A stretch of DNA of 64,000 nucleotides, taken from contig CM055314.2 of NCBI GenBank assembly GCA_029255685.2, forward strand, positions 1,134,399 through 1,198,398, in the 5' to 3' direction. Origin of the DNA: Silene conica. Its lineage: Eukaryota > Streptophyta > Magnoliopsida > Caryophyllales > Caryophyllaceae. Shown here in pieces: positions 57,376-64,000 of this stretch. The position numbers and the translations under genes were made by a program. The notes beneath the pieces were generated by a model. It had not been told where the DNA came from. It did not search any database and was given only the letters and a program-made list of their open reading frames with translations. Every line of letters starts with the position of its first letter. The first letter of the stretch is position 1.

Positions 57376-58868
57376 TTTTTGAGGATTAGTTGGGGAAACC
57401 AGGGTTTTACTTGGAAACTAGTATAAATTCACCGCGTTGTTTATTTCCGACTTTTAAAGAAAATGATCAAATAAATTTGTTAGATAATCTAATAACATAT
57501 TTCATGTATATGAGAAGAATTTAATAAAATTAAATGAAAAATTAAATATATAATAAAATACTCCGTATATAACAACTTCTATTACGAAAAAGTTGAAAAA
57601 AAGTAAAAGCAAAAAACAGCGAAAATGGTATATATAAAATTATGAGTTATTTAGAAACTTGTTTTTCAAAAAATGTCGGTCATTGAGTGGGAAGCAGTAA
57701 TAGAAATTTGAATTATGGTTTTAAAGTAAAAAAGCAGTAATATGACACATGACACAACAACACGTGGTTAATTTTTAAAGTCACTCAACATACTAAACGT
57801 TTGACATTTAACTTGAAAGAGTTTAAGATATATATATATATATAAGAAATGGAAAATTATTGTTTTCAATGAAATAGTTTGAGTTAAAAAATGTGAAATA
57901 GATGGTTTTACAAAACTTATGAATTGAAAATTAATTGAATTAATAAAATAAAAAAATTAAATACGTTATTCCGGAACACGTTAAAAAAACCTCAGATTAT
58001 CTTCCAATCCCCTTTCCTGACAACAAATCTCCTTACACGAAATTTTGTGGAAATTTTCAGTGTGTATACAACGTATGAACGCAGAGTATATATACACTTA
58101 TTGTGAGCGAATGTTTAGGAAAACCTAACTGATGTCACCACAATATTCAGTCAATAACTATACTAATTGCACAAAGAAACAAAATGATTATTGAAAAGAT
58201 GATGGTTGGTTGTATAATTGATGTTTTGTTGGTAATTACGTTATGTAATTAATAGTATTATAATTGTTTTCGCTTTGAAAAGTTAAATTTAGTTATTAAT
58301 GGAAACCTTGAAAATCTAATTAGGTATTATGTAATTAATAGTATTATAATTATAATAGTTAGTTGTAAACTTGTAATTGATTGGCCTAATTCAAACTAAA
58401 TTTGCCGAAGTGCATGAGAAAAATTTATTAGGAAAATTCTAAAACCTTGTTGCGCCACATCAGCGATTTTACATTTTGTTTTTATATATATAATATAATG
58501 ATGGTACGCTTTTATATGTCACAAATTCTCATTACGGACACTATCTGTTTGTAGGGATATGCAAGTCAAATGAAAATGCTCCGTTTTTCTCCCCTTGTCT
58601 TCTCAGTTTCAGTTACCTTGTGATGGGAGGATATTATTCGTTTTCACCTTATAATGGATAGTATCCGTCTTCAGCAAGACTTTTTGTTTATATGTTTGGT
58701 ACGAACGTAATTATTTTAGCTTCGAAAATTATTATTAGTATGTAAATTCTATTCCGTATTATACAACCGTTTTATATATAATTTTTATTAAATTATACAA
58801 TTTTTATTAAATAATTTAATAAAAAAGAGGAACATAATTAAAAATAAAAAGAAAAAAAAGTTATTTTA
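57376..58868. other. intergenic region between the KH gene and eIF2-beta
   Basis: AT-rich, divergently flanked by two gene starts. Apart from the MITE at 58520-58686 I see no element. The text AAAAAGAGGAACATAATTAA occurs at 58825 and again at 58986, so the duplicated block may begin in a small local repeat. Confidence 0.45.
58520..58686. mobile_element. MULE-type MITE, CA...TG family (167 bp), opposite orientation
   Basis: Starts CACAAATTCTCATTACGGAC and ends CAGCAAGACTTTTTG, i.e. the family ends in reverse. Perfect 9 bp duplication TTTATATGT at 58511-58519 and 58687-58695. Confidence 0.85.
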
Positions 58869-59418
58869 GACAATAAACTTTAGACGGTTGCTGACAAGTT
58901 GACCTTCGAGGATAATCCCGACAACAACAACAACAACAAAAAGAAAAAAAAGTAAAACAAAAAGAAACAATTTTATTTTTTGAAAAAAAGAGGAACATAA
59001 TTAAAAATAAAGTAAATACAACCAAGCGCAACACAGCAACAACACGCCGACAACAATAACACAATAAACAATCGCCGACAATTCGATGGATGTCGACGAT
59101 CTAAAACGTCGACCATCACAGTTAACCGCTATGTATATAATGTCAATAAAATATAAATTTAATAATTTCAATAAAACGTAATTAATAATCGTTAATAAAC
59201 AATATTGCTTCAATAATTGAAGAATTGTAATCCATTTTTCAAGTTTTTAGAGTAATTGATTCAATTTTAGGGTAACCATGCATATATACGAATTGTTTTG
59301 TCTATATTTTGGAAATAAAGTTATCTTTTGGAAAAATGTAGTATACCGAGATTTTATGGAAATATGTATGTGAAAGAGTAAAATTCGTAGGCGAAAAAGT
59401 AATTCCGTTTGTTAAACC

Positions 59419-59922
59419 TAGGGCTGTTAATGAAACGAGACAGCTCGCAAGCAATTCGAGATCGGCTCGGTCAAAGTTCGGCCAAAGCTCGGCTCGTGTG
59501 AGCTCGACTCGAGAGCTTAACGAGTCAAGCTGAGCAAAGGCTGTCTCGACTCGAAAAGCTCGCGAGCGGCTCGAACATTTGAGACTACATAAGATATTAA
59601 TCATATTTTATAAAAATATGTTCATATTTTATAAAATGATTTTATCATTATATTATATCTTTGTATCATATATATCAAATATCTTGTTTATTTGTTAAAT
59701 ATTTTTACATATAATCTTCGAACCTTGTTATTGAAAAGAAAAAAAAAATAAAATAAACAATTTTATATAGGCTCGATTTGGCTCAAGTTCGTGTTAAAAC
59801 TCGCAAACTTTGCAACGAGCGCATTTTTTTCAATCGGCTCGAGCTCAAGCTCGAGGTTTAGTAATCGAGCACAAATCGAGCAAGGCCAAGCTCGGGATCG
59901 GCTCGACTCGTTAACACCCCTA
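59419..59922. mobile_element. hAT-type MITE in the eIF2-beta promoter region (504 bp)
   Basis: Starts TAGGGCTGTTAATGAAACGA, ends CGTTAACACCCCTA, 8 bp duplication GTTAAACC (59411-59418 and 59923-59930). It lies about 110 bp upstream of the TATA box and is shared with the duplicated fragment at 14111-14617. Confidence 0.92.
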
Positions 59923-60027
59923 GTTAAACCGTTTAAAAAAACGTAAAGCGGGTTAGGTCAATGATGAACGAGAACGAAAATTGACCCTGAAAAGCCCATA
60001 GTCTGAATTTGGATGCATCTAATCTTC

Positions 60028-60283
60028 CGTATATAAAAGCACTACATTTCTAAGAAACCCTAATCATAACAAACTGCCTTCAACATCAAAAATTCATTTC
60101 CAAAAGAATACCCGATTTTCACCAACAATTTCATCCATTAATCAAAGGTAATTTAGGTTTCCATCTATGAATTCGGATTGTCAATTCATTCATTAGTTTG
60201 TTTTATTTTATCATCTTTATATGAATTTATTGTTCCAGTAATTAATTTGTTTTGTTATTTTCTCTCCTGATTCTGCAGTGATA
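60028..60283 (+). promoter_or_regulatory. eIF2-beta core promoter, leader and leader intron
   Basis: TATATAAAA (60030-60038) is a good TATA box. AAACCCTAA (about 60055-60063), a telo-box type motif frequent in plant translation genes, follows near the presumed start. The leader ends at a donor (ATCAAAG|GTAATT, about 60147) and resumes after CTGATTCTGCAG (about 60278), five bases before the ATG. Confidence 0.7.
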
Positions 60284-63200
60284 ATGGCGTCAGAAGATAG
60301 CATCAACGATGTTCCTGAGGTAATTAATTATTTCTCCTCGAAGTGTTTTTAATTTGTTTATTTCAAATTAATTTGCTTGATTTTGGTTTTGATATGTAAC
60401 GCTTAGCGTAAGTTGTTATCGATTTCACCATTGATTTTGGTTTCATGTGATTAAATATCTTCGAAAATCATTACGCGTGACCTGTGTGTGATTACCGAAA
60501 TGAATGTATCATTGTTGATTTGTTAGCTAGTTGGATGTATCATTGAAGAAGGTGACATTCGGAATGTTGAATGTTACCGTGAGCTGTTTGTGATTACAGG
60601 AATGAATGTATCATTGTTAATTTGTTAGCTAGTTGGATGTATCATTGAAGAAGGTGACATTCGGAATGTTGAATGTTACCGTGAGCTGTTTATGATTACA
60701 GGAATGAATGTATCATTGTTAATTTGGTAGCTAGTTGGATGTATCATTGAAGAAGGTGACATTCGGAAAGTTGTTACTTACCGTGACCTGTTTGTGATTA
60801 CCGGAATGAATGTATCATTATTGATTTGTTAGCAAGTTGGATGTATCATTGAAGAAGGTGACATTCGGAAAGTTGAATCTTATCGCCTTTCTTTATGAAC
60901 TTTTATTTGGTTGGCCAGATACCTGATTTCTCCAATCCATATGCGTGACCTGTTTATGTTTGTTAGCAGTTAAATAGATTATCAATCCGAGGTAATGGGA
61001 TGGAAGTAGTACTATACAGTATACAGAGAGTTGTCTGACAAACACTATCACCTCTGTACGATACATTAATTGGCCAGATACGAATAAATATGTTCTTTGA
61101 TCGGGTAGATGCTATAGTTATAGCTGCTGGTGGTGGTGGTGGTGGCTGTGGCTGTGGCGGTGGTCTATTCGTAAAATGAGTGCTATAGTAACCATAAAGA
61201 TGAAAGTTAAATAGATACTCAATCCGAGGTAATGGGATGGAAGTAGTACTATATAGAGAGTTGTCTGACAAACACTATCACCCTTGTAGGTTACATTAAT
61301 TGGCTAGATACGAATAAATAAGTTATTTGATCGGATAGATGCTATGGTTAGAGCTGGTGGTGGTGGCAGTGTCTGTTTGTCTCTTTGTAAAATGGGTGCT
61401 ACAGTAACCATAAAGATGAAAGTTGAATGGAGAGGGATACTTTTCCTCAGCCTTGTTGTGGTATACTTTGATGTTGTGGTGGGTATGATTGGGAGTTAAC
61501 AACATTGATGAACTGTAGATATGGATGCATATCTGCTCATTAGATTAAACGGGTATCATTTGGATGTTTGTTGATATGTTGTTATGATACTGTGATGATT
61601 TCATCAGCTTGCTCCGTTTGACCCAACAAAGAAGAAAAAGAAGAAGAAGACTACGGTCCAGGAATTTGTTGAAGAAAGTGCTGAACCGTTGGCTGAAAAG
61701 ATGGAGAATATGACAGGTATGAGGAGTACTTTTGAATTTGTTATTTTAATAATACAGTTTTTCATTTTATTATATTGACAAAAACAAAGTAGAATTTTTA
61801 AGTTTGATTTATTTGGGATTAATTACTTTGAAATTGACATTGATAAAACTTGAACTTTAAGTAGGCCTAATATTGATGTTTTTTGTTGCATTAATCATAC
61901 ACTTTTATATATATTTCTGAACAAAATGTGGATGATTCGTGTTGTAGTGGTTTTGTTGATATTTCAATGAAACATGGTATTGTTGGTATTTGTTACACTC
62001 ATCTTGCTGACTTTCAACATTCGTAGTTGCTGATGGAGCGGAAACATCATTTGCTGGTTTGAAAAAGAAGAAAAAGAAACCCGTAAGCTTATTTGAACAC
62101 TTAATCTTCATTATGTTGCGGTGTATCTAGTCTTCACGGTTTTTTAATACTTGGTTTTCACTTGTAGGTTGATCCTAATATGTTCAGTACCGATGTTGTG
62201 GAAGGACTAGAGGAGAAGGAAGGTAAACAATAATGACCTGTGCAATGAGCTCTATTTCATTTACTGTTGGTTTGAATATGAATCAAAACTGATTTAATGT
62301 TGTGTCTTCACATTGCTTTTTTCAGACGATATTGGGGAAGAGGACGAAGGAGATGAAGAAGATCTTTTGCAGCAACAGCCACGCTATCCTTGGGAAGGGT
62401 CCGACAGAGATTATCTGTACGAAGAGGTTGGTTTTTTTTGCCTTTTTTTGTTTTTTATGTATATAATCTGTGTTTGTTTCAGATATCCTGGTTTTCTGTA
62501 TGACATAATAATTCTGCATGCTACGCGATTGTGTTAAAGAAGGGTTAAAGAATGTGCTTGTTTCTCGTGCATTCACTTCTTTAGATTTTTGTTAGTCACA
62601 TGTGAATAGCTCAAAAGCTTTTTGGAGAGAGACTGCTTTGTTTTTGCCGAGTAGAATGATAACACAAGCAGTGTACTTGGAATCATCAGTTTCACTTCAT
62701 CAAGAGAGTACATGTTTGTGTGAATTTGATTGCTTGTCATAGATGATTGAATGCATCGGAGTAAAATGGCTGTATTGTCGTCCCACTGTTTGACAGTCTT
62801 TTGTTCTATTTTATGTTATCTTTTCCTATTTCAGTGATACCTGTACATAAAATACTAATGTGAAGCTGAATAACTTTTTAGTTTTACTGTTACTTTCAGT
62901 TAAATTTTTTATATAGCAGTCATTAATATTTTCATGTTTGGTTGATCCTAGCAGCTTCTAGGAAGGGTGTTCAATATCCTTCGGGAGAATAATCCTGAAC
63001 TTGCTGGAGACCGACGCAGGACAGTTATGAGGCCACCTCAGGTGATGCGTGAGGGAACGAAAAAGACCGTCTTTGCAAACTTCACTGATCTTTGCAAAAT
63101 GTGAGTTTCATAATCTTTGTTTCTGTATTTATGCTTGTTCCTGAATGACTCGTTGTTTCTTAATATACTTAAAATGTGAGTTTCATAATCTTTGTTCCTT

Positions 63201-64000
63201 TAAAACCTTGAGATTCCTTAAAACCGGTAGATCAATGTAAAATAGGTCAGTGTCGTCAATGCCTGTGATGAATAATAAAATTCAACACATCAGAACTAGA
63301 AATATAGTGTTTGATAATGTGATCTTATTGTACTACTTTGTTAATGAACCACATTATCGCGACATGTGTTACCCCTATTCTCCGACTTGGGTGTCATGTC
63401 TGACTCGTGTCAAGTGTCTGATATGGCTATTTTGTGCGATTTTTTGTTTTTGTTTTTTTTGTTTTCTGAAATGAAGAATCAAACTGTCATGTCGATGCTG
63501 GACAGGTAGAGGTAGGGTTGAAGTTTGTTACTCATTTAATGTATTAAATTACAGAAGCTGTTTTTTGTATTTTCTTAAAGCTTCCAACACTCTATCTTAT
63601 TTTTCCCTTTTCAATCATCTTTTGTTCTGATTGATGTCAATGAGGTAAATGTACTTTGTTACTACTTTCAGGATGCATAGACAACCAGATCACGTCATGG
63701 CCTTTCTACTTGCTGAACTGGGAACAAGTGGCTCCTTGGATGGACAACAACGATTGGTGATTAAGGGAAGATTTGCTCCTAAGAATTTTGAGGGGATACT
63801 GAGAAGATATGTTAGTAAGTACCTGTTCTATTTGATTCTTTATTTGGGCTATTAATGTGAAAGTTTTGCTACCATGCTCAATGGATTGTCTTAAAAATAT
63901 AAGGTTTGTTGGTGTCACTTGTTTCAATTTTTTTAAAAATAAAAGACACTTCCACAAAACCAAAAAGGGAGTGGTCTGTGTTTTTGGCTTTCACTTTTCC
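60284..64000 (+). CDS. eukaryotic translation initiation factor 2 subunit beta, 3' part beyond the window
   Basis: Seven coding exons are visible and in phase: 60284-60319, 61608-61716, 62027-62082, 62168-62222, 62326-62426, 62955-63100 and 63672-63814; the last donor is GTAAGT. The product is the beta subunit of the eIF2 GTPase complex that brings initiator Met-tRNA to the 40S ribosome. Visible are the N-terminal [12 protein letters not shown], lysine blocks ([11 protein letters not shown] and GLKKKKKKP, which bind eIF2B/eIF5), an acidic region, the [16 protein letters not shown] segment, and the conserved core ([56 protein letters not shown]). The C-terminal zinc-binding part lies beyond the window. 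Intron 1 is long (1.29 kb) and holds tandem repeats. Its 5' end is duplicated at 13562-17056. Confidence 0.95.
60432..60882. repeat. 102 bp tandem repeat in eIF2-beta intron 1
   Basis: GATGTATCATTGAAGAAGGT recurs at 60534, 60636, 60738 and 60840, exactly 102 bp apart, with GATTACNGGAATGAATGTAT in each unit. The same repeat is in the duplicated fragment (15763-17055), where insertions interrupt it. Confidence 0.92.
60968..61420. repeat. about 240 bp tandem duplication with a GGT/GGC microsatellite, eIF2-beta intron 1
   Basis: Two units start GTTAAATAGAT at about 60968 and 61207 and share TCAATCCGAGGTAATGGGAT, GTTGTCTGACAAACACTATC and ACAGTAACCATAAAGATG-like text. A (GGT)n(GGC)n run of about 36 bp lies in the first unit and is shorter in the second. 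Confidence 0.85.

Noticed and set aside
56924-57426. Two Gly/Val-rich open frames on the plus strand
   Set aside because: They are antisense to the His/Pro-rich first exon of the KH gene.

Overview
The window is nuclear DNA from a plant. Its genes have GT-AG introns, its protein families are typical of land plants (LRR receptor pseudokinase, PLS-class PPR, plant tRNA 2'-phosphotransferase, eIF2-beta), and the intergenic DNA is AT-rich and full of MITEs, SINEs, a Helitron and LTR elements. A eudicot is most likely. The abundance of short elements with GAGACGGT- or GCGACGG-type ends made me think of Caryophyllales, but that is only an impression.

Layout. At 1-1573 (minus) lies the 5' end of a probably plastid-targeted protein gene that runs off the left edge. 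About 1.8-9.8 kb is transposon-rich DNA (hAT and MULE MITEs, SINE heads, two tandem-repeat blocks) and may hold a far-upstream leader exon of the next gene. At 9878-12483 (plus) is an intact two-exon LRR receptor-like pseudokinase. From 13.56 to 17.06 kb there is a partial copy of the eIF2-beta gene (promoter, leader, first coding exon, part of intron 1); the real gene starts at 60.28 kb and leaves the window on the right. A PPR gene fragment and an inverted copy of the 5' part of TPT1 are joined directly to this copy. The intact TPT1 gene (tRNA 2'-phosphotransferase, eight coding exons) is at 27074-30753, followed by a decayed PPR gene at 31.1-32.0 kb. A Ty3/gypsy fossil occupies 37.8-46.4 kb, then a probable Copia LTR, a satellite-like array of about 310-330 bp units (47.3-49.5 kb) and a KH-domain RNA-binding protein gene on the minus strand (51076-57375).

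The most striking structure is a large imperfect palindrome at 17.3-28.2 kb. The promoter, leader and first two coding exons of TPT1 are present twice in head-to-head orientation around a loop of about 0.7 kb. The left arm was later split by a 5.36 kb non-autonomous Helitron (18914-24269), which was itself invaded by a long-TIR foldback element (23368-24192). Because the window holds duplicated segments, several insertions have their empty site inside the same window: the Helitron, a hAT MITE, a MULE MITE, the foldback element, and an insertion in one LTR. Event order can therefore be read directly.

The intact genes look like ordinary housekeeping or regulatory genes (translation initiation, tRNA repair/splicing, RNA binding, receptor signalling) without operon-like linkage. 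I found no CRISPR array, no complete tRNA or rRNA gene and no clearly new protein system. The novelty is in the architecture: a natural inverted-repeat locus over a tRNA-repair gene, next to a mosaic of captured or duplicated gene fragments.
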